A stretch of 64,000 nucleotides of DNA, taken from NCBI RefSeq assembly GCF_009727065.1, contig NZ_WNLP01000001.1, positions 372,001-436,000 of the forward strand, given 5' to 3'. This DNA comes from Bifidobacterium canis. Its GTDB lineage: Bacteria; Actinomycetota; Actinomycetes; Actinomycetales; Bifidobacteriaceae. The position numbers were made by a program, and so were the translations under genes. The notes under the pieces are model-generated. The model had not been told where the DNA came from. It did no database searches and saw only the letters and a program-made list of their open reading frames with translations. Of this stretch, positions 26,844 through 38,500 are shown piece by piece; within the stretch, counting starts at the first letter, position 1; the number at the start of each line of letters is the position of its first letter.

Positions 26844-29546
26844 ATGCGCACCGCTGAAATCGCACAGCGTTATCTCAACTATTTCAAGAAGCAGGATCAT
26901 CTGGTCGTTCCCTCGGCATCATTGATCTCCCCGAACCCGACCACATTGTTCACGATCGCAGGCATGGTGCCGTTCATTCCATACCTGATGGGTGAGCAGA
27001 CACCGCCGAGCCACCGCATGGCCAGCAACCAGAAGTGCGTGCGTACGCTCGACATCGATGAGGTGGGCAAGACCACGCGTCACGGCACGTTCTTCCAGAT
27101 GCTTGGCAACTTCTCCTTCGGCGACTACTTCAAAGAGGAGGCCATCCACTACGCCTACGAGTTGCTGACGTCTTCCCGCGAAGACGGAGGGTACGGCTTC
27201 GACCCGGAGAAGCTGTGGATGACCACCTTCACCGATGACGATGAGGCACGGGCGATGTGGCGTAACGAAGGTGTCGACCCCGAGCACATTCAGATCCTCG
27301 GCATGGAAGACAACTTCTGGACAACCGGAGGCCCCGGCCCTGGTGGTCCGTGTTCCGAGATCTACGTCGATCGCGGCCCCGAATACGGCAAGGAGGGCGG
27401 CCCGATCGCCGACGAGACTCGCTACATCGAGATCTGGGATCTTGTGTTCGAGAACTACATGGTCGATAATGTCAAGTCGAAAACCGACCTGCATATCGCC
27501 GGCGAACTCAAGCACAAGAACATCGATACCGGTGCCGGGCTCGAACGTCTGGCATACCTGCTGCAAGGCAAGCAGAACATCTACGAAACAGATGAGGTCT
27601 ATCCGGTTATTGAAGCGGCCGAGAACATCACCGGCCTGAAGTATGGCGAGAACAAGGAAGCCGATGTGCGCATGCGCGTCGTCGCCGACCACGTTCGTTC
27701 CGCGCTGATGATCATGAGCGACGGTGTGCGTCCAAGCAACGCCGGACGCGGCTACGTGCTGCGCCGCCTGATTCGCCGCACGATTGAATCGATGCGCGTG
27801 CTCGGCGTCACCGATCCTGTCATGCCACAGTTGCTCCCGGTGTCGGAGCAGGCTATGGAGCCGAACTACCCGGAGTTGGCCAACACGTTCCACGACGTGT
27901 CGGAAGCCGCCTATGGCGAGGAAGACGCGTTCCGTCGCACATTGACCAACGGTTTGGAGATCTTCGACATGGCCGTCAAGAAGGCCAAGGACTCCGCCGA
28001 TGAGAGCGACACGGAGAACGCCACGCCGATCGTTTCCGGCGATGCCGCGTTCACTCTGCACGACACCTACGGATTCCCGATCGAACTGACGCTGGAGATG
28101 GCGCAGGAACAGGGCGTCAAAGTCGACGAGGAGAAATTCCGTGAGCTGATGAACGAGCAGAAGTCCCGCGCTCGTGAAGACGCGCTCAAGAAGCGCCACA
28201 ACGTCGATCTGAGTGAATACGACGACTTCAAGAACAACATGCAGGCCCCGATCGAGTTCCTCGGCTACACCGAGGTTTCCTCGCGCAGCCGTGTGCTCGG
28301 CATCATGCTCGACGGCGTTGGCTCAGTGCCTGCCGTCACCGCTCCAGCCAACGTCGAAGTGATTCTCGACCGCACGCCGTTCTATGCGGAGGCAGGCGGC
28401 CAGCTCGCCGATCAGGGCGAGATCATTTCCGATGACGGAGCCGTGCTTGAAGTCGATGACGTGCAAAAGCCGATCAAAGACCTCATCGTGCATCAGTGCC
28501 GTCTGATCGAAGGCACACTCGTCGTGGGAGCTGACGTCGCAGCCACGATCGATATCGAACGTCGAGGCGCGATCGCTCGTTCGCACACCGCCACGCATAT
28601 CGTTCACAAGGCGCTGCGCGAGGAGCTCGGCCCACAGGCCACCCAGCGAGGTTCCGAAGATGCCCCAAACCGCCTGCGTTTCGACTTCCAATGGCCGAAG
28701 GCCCCCACCAAGCAGTTGATGAGTGCTGTCGAGGCTCGCGTCAACGATCGCGTGCGCGACAACCTGCATGTGACCACCGAGGAAATGAAGTTCGATGACG
28801 CCATCGCATTGGGCGCCATGCATTTGTTCGGCGAGAAATATGGCGACATCGTGCGCGTCGTCACCATCGGCGACGACGGATGGAGCCGAGAGTTGTGCGG
28901 TGGCACGCACGTCGACTTCGCCGGCAAGATCGGCCAGGTCAACATCCTTTCGGAAGCATCCGTCGGTTCCGGCGTGCGTCGCGTGGATGCATTGGTCGGC
29001 CAAGGAGCTTACGACTTCAACGCCCGAGAACATGCGCTCGTTTCGCAATTGTCGGACACCTTGAACGCCCGCCCCGACGAGCTTGCTGAACGCATCAACA
29101 CGTTGCTCGCCAAGCTCAAGGACTCCGATCGTCGCCTCGCGGCCATGTATGAGCAGCAGCTCGCCGCATCGGTGCCGGAACTGGTCGACGCCGCGAAGAA
29201 GGCCACGACCCCTATCGTCGTGGTGTCGAAGAACGTCGGCCATTTCGGCTCGTTCGATGTGCTGCGCAAGACCGTCATGGATGTTCGTTCCCGTCTTGGA
29301 GACGACAAGCCGGTTGTTGTCGCTCTGGCTGGTGTGAGCGCAGAAGACAAGCCGATGGTCGTCGTCGCGACGAACGAGAAGGCTCGTCAGGAAGGTATCA
29401 AGGCCGGCGACCTCGTTCGTGGCGCGTCGAAGATGCTCGGTGGTGGCGGCGGCGGCAAGCCGGACTTCGCGCAGGGCGGCGGCGCTGACGCGTCGAAGAT
29501 CGACGCGGCGCTTGAATCGCTGACTCAAGAGGCGATGCGAGGCTGA
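26844..29546 (+). CDS. alaS: Alanyl-tRNA synthetase
   Basis: Class II synthetase charging tRNA-Ala, 900 residues. N-terminal catalytic domain: [16 protein letters not shown], the motif 2 region [13 protein letters not shown], and motif 3-like [15 protein letters not shown]. The editing domain has [16 protein letters not shown] and [13 protein letters not shown] (zinc/editing residues). The C-terminal DHHA1/C-Ala region ends in [17 protein letters not shown], the usual glycine-rich signature. The start ATG 26844 follows AAGGAG. The stop overlaps the ruvX ATG (TGATG), so ruvX is translationally coupled. Confidence 0.97.
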   Translation: MRTAEIAQRYLNYFKKQDHLVVPSASLISPNPTTLFTIAGMVPFIPYLMGEQTPPSHRMASNQKCVRTLDIDEVGKTTRHGTFFQMLGNFSFGDYFKEEAIHYAYELLTSSREDGGYGFDPEKLWMTTFTDDDEARAMWRNEGVDPEHIQILGMEDNFWTTGGPGPGGPCSEIYVDRGPEYGKEGGPIADETRYIEIWDLVFENYMVDNVKSKTDLHIAGELKHKNIDTGAGLERLAYLLQGKQNIYETDEVYPVIEAAENITGLKYGENKEADVRMRVVADHVRSALMIMSDGVRPSNAGRGYVLRRLIRRTIESMRVLGVTDPVMPQLLPVSEQAMEPNYPELANTFHDVSEAAYGEEDAFRRTLTNGLEIFDMAVKKAKDSADESDTENATPIVSGDAAFTLHDTYGFPIELTLEMAQEQGVKVDEEKFRELMNEQKSRAREDALKKRHNVDLSEYDDFKNNMQAPIEFLGYTEVSSRSRVLGIMLDGVGSVPAVTAPANVEVILDRTPFYAEAGGQLADQGEIISDDGAVLEVDDVQKPIKDLIVHQCRLIEGTLVVGADVAATIDIERRGAIARSHTATHIVHKALREELGPQATQRGSEDAPNRLRFDFQWPKAPTKQLMSAVEARVNDRVRDNLHVTTEEMKFDDAIALGAMHLFGEKYGDIVRVVTIGDDGWSRELCGGTHVDFAGKIGQVNILSEASVGSGVRRVDALVGQGAYDFNAREHALVSQLSDTLNARPDELAERINTLLAKLKDSDRRLAAMYEQQLAASVPELVDAAKKATTPIVVVSKNVGHFGSFDVLRKTVMDVRSRLGDDKPVVVALAGVSAEDKPMVVVATNEKARQEGIKAGDLVRGASKMLGGGGGGKPDFAQGGGADASKIDAALESLTQEAMRG

Positions 29547-30037
29547 TGTCGCAGATCTGGCTTGGCCTTGATCTGGGGAACGCCAGGGTTGGAGTGGCAA
29601 TCTCCAACCCTGAGCGTTCTTTTGCTTACCCGGCCGGTAACATCAAAGTGCAAGGTGACTACTTCCAGGCCTTCGACGATGTGCTCAACCTCATCGAAGA
29701 CCAACAACTCGAACACAACACCGTGACCTGCATCGCCATAGGGCTCCCATTGCAAATGGACGGTTCAGTGGGGGCAAGTGCGAAGAAGGCGCAACGCTGG
29801 GGGAGGTCGCTCGCGAAGCGCCTCGAGGCGGAAATCGCGGATCCGGTCTCGCAAATCAGCTCAATGCCCGATATCATATTCATAGATGAACGATTGACAA
29901 CCGTCGATGCACATCGGCGTCTATTCGACGCGAACGTCAATTCGAAGGCGCACCGTGCCGTTGTCGACCAACAGTCGGCTGTGGAAATACTGCAAGCGGC
30001 TCTGGATCGCGCGCACCGCACTACAGAGGAGTTTTGA
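29546..30037 (+). CDS. ruvX: YqgF/RuvX family Holliday-junction resolvase-like nuclease
   Basis: 163-residue RNase H-fold protein; YqgF enzymes process pre-16S rRNA and resemble Holliday junction resolvases. The acidic motif WLGLDLGNARVGVAI holds the first Asp; IAIGLPLQMDGSVG is the conserved central motif, and FIDERLTTVDA (Glu) and AVVDQQSAVEILQAAL (Asp) complete the active site. It overlaps the alaS stop by two bases and abuts the mltG GTG with no gap, giving the alaS-ruvX-mltG order common in Actinobacteria. Confidence 0.93.
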   Translation: MSQIWLGLDLGNARVGVAISNPERSFAYPAGNIKVQGDYFQAFDDVLNLIEDQQLEHNTVTCIAIGLPLQMDGSVGASAKKAQRWGRSLAKRLEAEIADPVSQISSMPDIIFIDERLTTVDAHRRLFDANVNSKAHRAVVDQQSAVEILQAALDRAHRTTEEF

Positions 30038-31219
30038 GTGTCTGACGATCTGCATGATTTCTTCGAATCAGACGAAGCTTGGGAAGGTAATGCCGGAGTA
30101 TCGCCTCTTCCCCCGTCTCCACCCAGAAGTCGCCGCGAGATGCGTAGACAGCGCGCGCTGAAAAAGCGTAAGCGGCTGATCCTCGTCGTCATTCTCGTGG
30201 TCTCGCTCGTCGTGGTCGCCGTTGGCGGCGTGTTCGCCACCCGTGCGATCAAGAGTTGGAGACACGCCAACATGGCACAGGAATCGGTTGCTGAAGACTA
30301 TTCAGGGCCGGGCGATAGTGCGGTCGCGTTCACGATCAAGCAGGGGCAGGGCGTCATGGAAGTGGCCAATGCACTGCAAAACGCCGAAATCGTCAAATCA
30401 TCGGAAACGTTCGCCACATATGTGTCGTCGAACAACCTGACACTGTACCCCGGCACATATGCGTTGAAAACACATATGAAGGCTTCGCAGGTCGCCCAGG
30501 TGCTTTCCGACCAAGGCAATGCGAAAGGGTTCGCCGAAGTCCGTCAAGGGGAGCGAGTCTCCGAGGTGATCGACCGCATCTGCACCGACAACGACATCGA
30601 CAAATCGAAATTCGAAGCGATCATCAACAACAAAGATGAGGCTGCGAAGATCCTGCCTGCGGAAGCGAACGGTAATTTCGAAGGTTGGCTCGAACCAGGC
30701 ACATACACGGTCGGCGATGTCAACACCGCTCCGGAACGCCTGCTCAAAGAAATGGTGCAGGCCCGCATCAAGAAACTCGACGAGCTCAAAGTGCCCGAGG
30801 GCGAGGACCGAGAGAAGACGCTCATCATCGCGTCGATCGTCGAAGCCGAGGTGAACTCATCCGAGTACTACAGCAAGGTGAGTCGAGTCATCTATAACCG
30901 TCTGAGCAAGAACATGACCCTCGGCATGGATAGCACCGTGGCATATGGTGCCGGAGTCAACGGTATGCAGCTGACGAATGACCAGCTGCAGGATGCCTCG
31001 AACCCATACAACACCCGCATCAACAAGGGTCTTCCTCCAACGCCGATCAGCAATCCCGGCGATGATGCGATCACCGCCGCATTGCATCCGGCCGATGGCA
31101 ATTGGCTCTATTTCGTAACCACCAACCTTTCGACGGGCGAGACGAAGTTCGCCGAAACCGACGAGGAGTTCCAGAAACTGGTGCAGGAATACCGTAGCAA
31201 TAATCCAGATGCCAATTAA
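30038..31219 (+). CDS. mltG: Endolytic murein transglycosylase MltG (YceG-like)
   Basis: Membrane-anchored lytic transglycosylase that cuts nascent glycan strands and ends their polymerisation. It has 393 residues: an acidic N-terminus, a basic stretch RRQRALKKRKR, one transmembrane helix (LILVVILVVSLVVVAVGGV, about 48-66), a LysM-like subdomain, and the YceG domain with the catalytic Glu in IIASIVEAEVN and the family signature NTRINKGLPPTPISNPGDDAI. The start is GTG 30038, directly after the ruvX TGA. Confidence 0.94.
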   Translation: MSDDLHDFFESDEAWEGNAGVSPLPPSPPRSRREMRRQRALKKRKRLILVVILVVSLVVVAVGGVFATRAIKSWRHANMAQESVAEDYSGPGDSAVAFTIKQGQGVMEVANALQNAEIVKSSETFATYVSSNNLTLYPGTYALKTHMKASQVAQVLSDQGNAKGFAEVRQGERVSEVIDRICTDNDIDKSKFEAIINNKDEAAKILPAEANGNFEGWLEPGTYTVGDVNTAPERLLKEMVQARIKKLDELKVPEGEDREKTLIIASIVEAEVNSSEYYSKVSRVIYNRLSKNMTLGMDSTVAYGAGVNGMQLTNDQLQDASNPYNTRINKGLPPTPISNPGDDAITAALHPADGNWLYFVTTNLSTGETKFAETDEEFQKLVQEYRSNNPDAN

Positions 31220-31238
31220 TTCGGTTTCAAATCTTTTC

Positions 31239-31718
31239 TCAGGGAGTGCAGAGCACGGCGAGGATACCTGAAGCCACCAGCACGGGGACGAACGGAACAC
31301 GAGTGTCCGATCGTCCCCGTGCCCTATGTTGGAACAGCCTGCCGCACAGCATCCATACGGCCATCCAAGCCATGCCGATGAGCCCCGTCAAGAGCCACCA
31401 GAACAGAAACGCCATGAAACCTACATGCCCCACCGTCAGGCAGGCCAAGGCACTGGTGGTCACATCGCCGAACCCCAAGCAACGTTTAGGGGCGAGCAGG
31501 GCGATGCACAGCTGTATGCCCATGCCCGCCAGCATCAGTGCTAACGCTCGCCACAACGGTGCGAAATCCGAAGTCAGGCACGCCAACACGGTGAACAGCA
31601 CGGTCTGCAGCATGATGGTCACGACGATCCAGCGACGCGGCACACGGCGTCGACGCATGTCCGTGCAGCAGATGGCGAGTCCACAGACCAAACTCGGCGT
31701 ATACATAAGGCAATACAT
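31239..31718 (-). CDS. Type IV prepilin peptidase (A24 family, TadV-like)
   Basis: Short multispanning aspartic protease of about 159 residues that would process prepilins. Both active-site signatures are present: ICCTDMRRRRVPRRW at the end of the first helix (Asp 1 followed by the basic loop) and CLGFGDVTTSALA (GxGD, Asp 2). Lacking the N-terminal methylase domain, it is of the TadV/FppA type. The start is uncertain: ATG 31718 or 31706 fit the topology, with no good ribosome binding site, and the frame stays open to 31805. It is divergent from aroC and no other pilus gene is in the window. Confidence 0.78.
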   Translation of the reverse strand: MYCLMYTPSLVCGLAICCTDMRRRRVPRRWIVVTIMLQTVLFTVLACLTSDFAPLWRALALMLAGMGIQLCIALLAPKRCLGFGDVTTSALACLTVGHVGFMAFLFWWLLTGLIGMAWMAVWMLCGRLFQHRARGRSDTRVPFVPVLVASGILAVLCTP

Positions 31719-31762
31719 ACGGTTAAAATAGTCGAGATCGAGTTCGAACAGAAGGAGTTGGC

Positions 31763-32953
31763 ATGTTGCGTTGGCAGACCGCGGGCGAATCGCACGGGGA
31801 AGCATTGGTGGCGATGATCGAAGGGATGCCGGCGGGAGTGCATGTCACCTCCGACGATATTCGCAGGGCGCTCGCACGTAGGCGACTCGGGTATGGCCGT
31901 GGCGCACGCATGAAGTTCGAGCAGGATCAGGTTCGCCTGCTCACAGGTGTGCGATTCGGCAGCACATTGGGATCTCCGATCGCCATTGAAATCGGCAACA
32001 CGGAGTGGCCGAAATGGACCGAGGTGATGAGCGCGGATCCATTGGACCACGAACTGCCGCGTGAAGGGCGCAACGCCCCGCTGAGCCGCCCGCGCCCAGG
32101 GCACGCCGATCTGACCGGCATGCGCAAATACGGTTTCGACGACGCCCGTCCGGTGCTGGAACGCTCCAGCGCACGAGAAACCGCGTCACGGGTGGCGTTG
32201 GGTGAAGTGGCAGGCCGGTTCCTGGAGCAGGTGGCAGGCATCCGCACTGTCAGCCATGTGATCTCCATCGGCGGAGCAGGCGTAGAAGACGAGAATCCCG
32301 TGCTGCCCACTCCAGACGACGTTGAACGGCTGGACGCCTCTCCCGTACGCACTCTCGATGAAGCCGCAGAACGACGCATGGTGGCGCGCATCGATGAGGC
32401 GAAGGCGAATGCCGACACCCTCGGAGGTGTGATCGAGGTCATCGCCTACGGCGTGCCTGCAGGCATCGGCACCTACGTGGAATCGGACCGGCGTCTTGAC
32501 GCTGCGTTGGCATCGGCGCTCATGGGTATTCAGGCGATCAAGGGCGTGGAGATCGGCGATGGATTCCTTGAGGCGATGCGCCCGGGCTCCCAAGCCCATG
32601 ATGAGATGGTGCCGGGTGCCGATGGCCACATCGAGCGATTGTCGAACCGTGCCGGAGGCATCGAGGGCGGCATGTCGAACGGGCAGCCGATCCGCGTGCG
32701 TGCGGCCATGAAGCCCATCCCCTCGATTCCACGCGCATTGCATACCGTCGACGTGCTCTCCGGAGAAGCGGCACAGGCGATCAACCAACGCTCCGACAGC
32801 ACCGCCGTTCCTGCGGCGGCAGTCGTGGCCGAGGCGATGGTTCGTCTCACGATAGCGCAATACATGCTTGAAAAATTCGGTGGAGACAGCATTGAGGAGA
32901 CTCGCCGCAACATCGAGACATACCTGCAATCATGGCCTGAGCACATGCGCTGA
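31763..32953 (+). CDS. aroC: Chorismate synthase
   Basis: Uses reduced FMN to convert EPSP to chorismate, the last shikimate step. It has 396 residues with the three family signatures: [21 protein letters not shown] at the N-terminus, [27 protein letters not shown] around residues 112-138, and [18 protein letters not shown] near the C-terminus. The start ATG 31763 has AAGGAG 6 nt upstream. It is first in the aroC-aroKB-aroQ group, 25 nt before aroKB. Confidence 0.97.
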   Translation: MLRWQTAGESHGEALVAMIEGMPAGVHVTSDDIRRALARRRLGYGRGARMKFEQDQVRLLTGVRFGSTLGSPIAIEIGNTEWPKWTEVMSADPLDHELPREGRNAPLSRPRPGHADLTGMRKYGFDDARPVLERSSARETASRVALGEVAGRFLEQVAGIRTVSHVISIGGAGVEDENPVLPTPDDVERLDASPVRTLDEAAERRMVARIDEAKANADTLGGVIEVIAYGVPAGIGTYVESDRRLDAALASALMGIQAIKGVEIGDGFLEAMRPGSQAHDEMVPGADGHIERLSNRAGGIEGGMSNGQPIRVRAAMKPIPSIPRALHTVDVLSGEAAQAINQRSDSTAVPAAAVVAEAMVRLTIAQYMLEKFGGDSIEETRRNIETYLQSWPEHMR

Positions 32954-32978
32954 CAGGCGTTCGAGGAGACGATGGGCA

Positions 32979-34622
32979 ATGGCGCGCAAGCACAACAGAA
33001 AGCATAGGCAGCCTGAAGCGGTGATCATCGGCATGATGGGAGCCGGTAAAACCCGTCTGGGCAAGGAAATGGCTCAGATGAGGTCTCTGCCGTTCCGTGA
33101 TGCCGATGTCGAGATCGAGCATGAAATAGGCATGAGCATTCCCGAATACTTCGCCGAGTACGGAGAACCCGCGTTCCGTGAAGTGGAAAGCCAAGTGGTT
33201 TGCCGCACACTTGATTCATTCGCCGGCGTGTTCTCTCTCGGCGGCGGTGCGCCGATGACCAAATCGATTCGCAAACGTTTGGAACGCTATGTTCGTGACG
33301 GCGGCAAAGTCGTCTATCTGAAAGCGGATCCGCATGAGGCCATGGAACGTGCGAGCCGCGGGGGAGGCCGGCCGATGCTCGACGGCGATGCGCAGCAACG
33401 ATGGATGTCGCTGTTCAAGCAACGAGATCCGGTGTATAGGGCGGTGGCCAACGTCACAGTACAGACCAAAGGCATGACGCCACGGGCGGCGGCGAAAAGG
33501 ATGGTTGAAATGGTATCGGAACACATCGTGCACATCGACGGCAAGGGCATCGAACCCTATGACGTGCGCATCGGAGAGGGAACGCTCGGGCATCTTCCCG
33601 AGATTCTGGGCAGCAAGCCGGTTCGTGTGGCGCTGATCCACACGACGTCCGTGCAACGGCACAGTGACCGTGCACGTGGAATCCTACGCCAAAGTGGATA
33701 CCAGGTGTTCGACATCGTCATTCCCGATGCGGAGGCCGGCAAAACGATACAGGTCGCCAACGGGATCTGGGAGCGACTCGGCAATGAGGGGTTCACACGC
33801 TCCGACGCGATCGTCGGATTGGGCGGCGGCGCCTGCACCGATCTCGCCGGCTTCGTGGCGGCGACATGGATGCGTGGCATCAGATATGTGAACTGCCCGA
33901 CCTCACTGCTCGCGATGGTGGACGCTTCCACCGGCGGCAAAACAGGCATCAACACCCCGCAGGGCAAGAACCTCGTCGGCTCGTTCTACACCCCGGCCGG
34001 CGTGCTCGCCGACCTGCGCACACTGACGACCCTGCCTAACGACATCTTCATCGAAGGGCTGGGTGAGGTAGCCAAATCCGGTTTCATTCGCGACCCACAT
34101 ATTCTCGACATTCTCGAGGATCATGCCAGCGAACTGCGTAGCTTCGATGGTGTGCAGTTCCTCGGCTCGCCACTTGAAGACGTGGTGAGCGAACTCATCG
34201 AACGAACGGTGCGTGTGAAGGCATACCACGTGAGCGCAGACCTCAAAGAGGCCGGTCTGCGCGAGTTCCTCAACTACGGTCACACGTTCGGCCACGCGAT
34301 CGAACAGCTTGAGCACTTCCGTTGGAGGCATGGCAATGCCGTGGCCGTGGGCATGGTGTATGCCGCGGAGCTCTCCAATTTGACGGGTCACCTCGACAGG
34401 CAGACCGTTGACTACATGCGTGGATTGCTCGACGAGCTCGGCCTGCCGACATCGTGGCACGGCGCCGACTTCGACGCCGTGCTCGAGCTCATACACCGAG
34501 ACAAGAAAGCGCGCGGCAACACGCTCCGCTTCGTGGGACTCGAACGTGTGGGAGAACCGTTCCACCTCGACGATCCCGACCCGCAGGCGGTGGAGGAGGC
34601 CTTCAACCGCGTCGCACAGTGA
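32979..34622 (+). CDS. aroKB: Fused shikimate kinase / 3-dehydroquinate synthase
   Basis: One 547-residue polypeptide carrying two shikimate enzymes. Residues about 12-175 are shikimate kinase: Walker [37 protein letters not shown] and SLGGGAP. Residues about 190-547 are 3-dehydroquinate synthase: NAD-binding [40 protein letters not shown], the zinc ligand Glu in [10 protein letters not shown] and the histidines in [11 protein letters not shown] and [10 protein letters not shown]. This fusion is seen in bifidobacteria. ATG 32979 ([11 protein letters not shown]) has GGAG about 10 nt upstream; an in-frame upstream extension overlaps aroC and is unlikely. Confidence 0.95.
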   Translation: MARKHNRKHRQPEAVIIGMMGAGKTRLGKEMAQMRSLPFRDADVEIEHEIGMSIPEYFAEYGEPAFREVESQVVCRTLDSFAGVFSLGGGAPMTKSIRKRLERYVRDGGKVVYLKADPHEAMERASRGGGRPMLDGDAQQRWMSLFKQRDPVYRAVANVTVQTKGMTPRAAAKRMVEMVSEHIVHIDGKGIEPYDVRIGEGTLGHLPEILGSKPVRVALIHTTSVQRHSDRARGILRQSGYQVFDIVIPDAEAGKTIQVANGIWERLGNEGFTRSDAIVGLGGGACTDLAGFVAATWMRGIRYVNCPTSLLAMVDASTGGKTGINTPQGKNLVGSFYTPAGVLADLRTLTTLPNDIFIEGLGEVAKSGFIRDPHILDILEDHASELRSFDGVQFLGSPLEDVVSELIERTVRVKAYHVSADLKEAGLREFLNYGHTFGHAIEQLEHFRWRHGNAVAVGMVYAAELSNLTGHLDRQTVDYMRGLLDELGLPTSWHGADFDAVLELIHRDKKARGNTLRFVGLERVGEPFHLDDPDPQAVEEAFNRVAQ

Positions 34623-34724
34623 TTCAGCCCATTGTGCGAAGTGGCGGAAACACCAACCCGCGCAAGCACTCGCGGCTATCATGGAGACGGTATTGATGTT
34701 GCAATGAAAACGAATGGAGAGAAC

Positions 34725-35195
34725 ATGACGAAGTCGTCGCTTCCAGTCAAAGTCATGGTGGTCAATGGGCCGAATCTGGGTCGTCTCGGCGTTCGGCAGC
34801 CGGATGTGTATGGTTCGCAGGACTTCGAGGAGCTTCGCCGCCTGTGCACTCAGTGGGGAACCGAATACGGTCTTGACGTCGATGTTCGGCAAACAGACGA
34901 CGAGGCGCAGATGGTTCACTGGATGCATGAGGCCGCCGATAAGCATATCGCCGTCGTCATGAATCCTGCCGCATTCACGCATTATTCGTACGCGCTCGCC
35001 GACGCCGCACATATGGTGCTTGACGCTGACATGCCGTTGATGGAAGTGCATATCTCGAATCCCGCCGCCCGCGACGAGTTCCGCAAGCGCTCGGTGATCA
35101 GCCCGGTGGCCACGGGAACCATCACAGGCTTAGGGTACTTGGGGTACAAACTCGCATTGGAAGCCGTGGCTTCTCTGACGAAAGTCACCGACTGA
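34725..35195 (+). CDS. aroQ: 3-dehydroquinate dehydratase, type II
   Basis: Dehydrates 3-dehydroquinate to 3-dehydroshikimate; type II enzymes are small dodecamers. Motifs: VNGPNLGRLGVRQPDVYG (with the catalytic Tyr in the flexible loop), MNPAAFTHYSYALADA (substrate Asn and Thr-His), MEVHISNPAARDEFRKRS (His-Ile-Ser) and TGLGYLGYKLAL. It is 156 residues from ATG 34725, with GGAG upstream. It is the third gene of the aroC-aroKB-aroQ cluster, about 100 nt after aroKB. Confidence 0.95.
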   Translation: MTKSSLPVKVMVVNGPNLGRLGVRQPDVYGSQDFEELRRLCTQWGTEYGLDVDVRQTDDEAQMVHWMHEAADKHIAVVMNPAAFTHYSYALADAAHMVLDADMPLMEVHISNPAARDEFRKRSVISPVATGTITGLGYLGYKLALEAVASLTKVTD

Positions 35196-35218
35196 CTCAC
35201 ACGGATCCGATCAATTTC

Positions 35219-35246
35219 AACCGCCCGCTTTGCCGGGCGGTTTTTG
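35219..35246 (+). terminator. Terminator of the aro cluster
   Basis: Stem AACCGCCCG / CGGGCGGTT with a 6-nt loop followed by TTTTTG. Confidence 0.9.
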
Positions 35247-35500
35247 TATGCGCGAATACCCAGCTGATTTATCACACAGAACGCGAGTATTTGAATCTTT
35301 ACAAAATCTTCTCATCTGTTGTATAGTTATCCTGACTATTTTGCAAACGTATGCAAACTCATCGTTGAGTTATTTGCTGATTTGTACGGCAAAATATAAG
35401 AAATTACGTAGGCAAAGAGTCAAACAAAAGAACGGATATTGAAATAACTGTCTTTTACAGGTTTCAATGATTACGTTCGCATAGAGATAGGAAAGAATAG
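35247..35500 (+). promoter_or_regulatory. apuB promoter region with LacI/MalR-type operator
   Basis: AT-rich 254-bp gap in front of the amylopullulanase gene. At 35341-35356 it carries the near-palindrome TTGCAAACGTATGCAA, whose shape (TTGCA, central ACGT/CG, TGCAA) is that of LacI-family maltose/starch regulator operators. The start codon at 35501 is preceded by AGGAAAG at about -14 to -8. No coding sequence is supported. Confidence 0.55.
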
Positions 35501-38500
35501 ATGGAGAAACCGAAGTTGCGCATGAAGTTAAGCCGCGCTTTGGGAATCGGCGTCACGGCCGCGATGGCATGCACCATGCTGCCCATGGCCGCTGTAGCCG
35601 CCCCCCACAGATACCGGCAGCGAGCAATTGCCTGCAAAAACGAATGTGCAGGTGATCGCGTTCCAGCAGACGTGGAATTCGATCGCCAAGGAATGCACGA
35701 ACACCTACGGCCCTGAAGGAGTGGCCTATGTCGAGGTCTCGCCTCCGCAGGAGACGATCCAAGGCACGCAATGGTGGACGAGCTACCAACCGGTCAGCTA
35801 CAAATTGGATTCGAAACTCGGCACCGAAGCCGAGTTCAAGAACATGATCACCCAGTGCAAGGCAGCGGGCGTGGGCATCATCGCCGACGTCGTGCTCAAC
35901 CAAACCACTGGTTCTGATGTCGCCAGCGGCGACCAAACCGGTGTCGCCGGCACTAAATACAACGGCAAAACCGGCACCTATCCGGGATTCACCGGCGAAC
36001 GGAACCAGTATCCGGAAGGCGTGACCGCCGCCGACTTCCACAACTACGAGAACGGCAAGAGCATCTCCGACTACACGAACCAGCAGGAAGTGCAGGAGGG
36101 CCGCCTGAGCTCGATGTGGGACTTCAACACGTCGTCGGCGAAGGTGCAAGACATCCAGTCCGACTACCTCGCCAAGCTCTACAATCTCGGTGTCACCGGC
36201 TTCCGCATGGACGCCGTCAAGCACATCAGCAACGACGACATCCACGCCATCAAGGAACAGATGGCGAAGAAGGTCAATAAGAACATCGACGACATCTACT
36301 GGATTCAGGAGGTCATCGGCAACGCCAGTGAAGCTCCGGGCATCCAGCCGTACAACTACTTCGACAACGGCACGGTGACTCAGTTCGACTACAAGTCGGA
36401 TCTCAACGCCAAGTTCAAGGGCAACATCGCCGGATTGAAGGATCTCTCGTCGCGCATCGGCGACACGAGCTCCAACAGGAACGCGATCTCGTCCGACTTG
36501 GCGAATGTGTTCGTGACGAATTGGGACACCGCACGTAGCGATGGGGCCGTCACATACAAAGACGGATCCATGTATTCGCTGGCGAACGCGTTCATGCTCG
36601 CCTACAACTACGGCACGCCGCGCCTGCTGTCCGACTACAAGTATGACGTCAACGACAACGGTGCTCCGGGAGCAACCGCCACCAAGGTGCCGGACGTCGA
36701 CTTCGACCAGGCCTGCTCCACGAACAGCGGCGACTGGAACTGCCAGCAGCGTTGGACCACGACGCGCGGCATGATCGCATTCCACAACTACGTTGAAGGC
36801 ACCGGTCTCAACGATTGGCAGGACGACGGTGCAAACAACATCGCGTTCTCGCGCGGAGACAAGGGCTTCATCGCCATCAACAACTCCTCGCAAGACAAGG
36901 ATGTCAGCTACACGACGACGCTGCCCGACGGCGAATACTGCAACGTGTATGGCACGCAGGATTGCTCGAGCACCGTGACCGTCTCCGGCGGCAAGGTCAA
37001 CACGAAGGTTCCCGCCATGCAGGCCATCGCCCTGTACGCGGGCGCCACGAAGACGACCCACCCGGCCTCAACCACCGCGGTCGACCCGAGCACGCCGAAG
37101 GTCGTCGTGCCGACGAACACCGTCACCCCTGACGATACGAAGCTCACCGTGTGGTACAAGCCGACCAAGAAGTGGGATACCGTCAACATCCACTATGGTC
37201 ACGGCGATCAGTGGACCGCTGTGCCAGGCGTCTCCATGGGACAGCCGGACGCCCAGGGCTACTACAAGTACACGCTCGACACCGGCGGCAACGCAATCGA
37301 AGTCTGCTTCAACAATGGCGACAACGATTGGGACAGCAACGGTGGCGCAAACTACAAGATCGCCAAGGGCATGACCCAGATCGCCGTGGATAACGGCAAG
37401 GTGTCGGTCGGCGATCCGGAGGCCATCACCGCCCAGACCCGCTTGGTGGTCCACTACAAGGCCGCCGCAGACGATCCGGGCCGTGGCGTGTATATGTGGG
37501 GCAAAGACACCACCGGCAAGGATCTCGCTGGCACGCACAACGCATTCACCGGCGAGGACTGCTGGGGCAAGGTCGGCGAATACACGCTCGACGGTGCGTT
37601 CGACAAGATCAACCTCATCATCACCACCGATAGTTGGAACAAGTTCGGCGGCGATCGCACTGACCTGAAGGCCAAGAACGGCACGATCGAAGTGTGGATC
37701 GACGGCACGGGCGACGCGAACCAGACGCAGACCACGGCTCCGGCCGACTACAAGTGCACCGTACAGAAGGTGGACGTCACCGTCCACTACAACCGCTCCG
37801 ACGGCAAGTATTTCAATGCGGAAGACACTTCAGTCAAGGTTCCGCAGTGGGATGTGTGGATGTGGAACAGCAACACCAACGGCTTCGCCGGCAAGTTCAA
37901 CAACCACGATGATTGGGGAGAGGTTGCTAAGCTCTCCTTCTCCAACTACACCTACAGCGTCGACGGTTCCGGCAACTCCGACTTCGGTCTGTTGCGCCGT
38001 TACGGTGTCGATCAGTGGGCCAAGAAGGATGGCGGAGATGGCGACATCAAGATGCCGGCCAACGCCCTCGTGTTCGACAAAGACGGCAACGCCAAGGCCG
38101 AAGTCTGGCTCATGCAGGACGACGCCACCGTCTACACCGCACGCCCCGCACTGGGCGCGCGCATCAATTCCGCCGAGATCAGCGACAACAACCAGCTTTC
38201 CGTCAAGCTCTCCAAGCAGGTGAGCGACGCGGATGTGAACGGCAAGGTCAAGGTCACCGACGCGAAGGGCAATGCGGTTGAGGTCAGCAAGATCGAGGTC
38301 AACGGCAATGCCGTGACGATCACGACGAAGAACGATCTCGACGTGGCAGGCAAGTACACCGTCGAAATCGAAGGCTTCGGCTCGGCCACCGCCGTCGCAG
38401 GCTCCGTGGTGCGCACCGCCACCTTCGACAAGAAGTACGCGTACAACGGCGACGATCTCGGCGCGACATACGCGGATTCCGGCACCACGTTCAAACTGTG

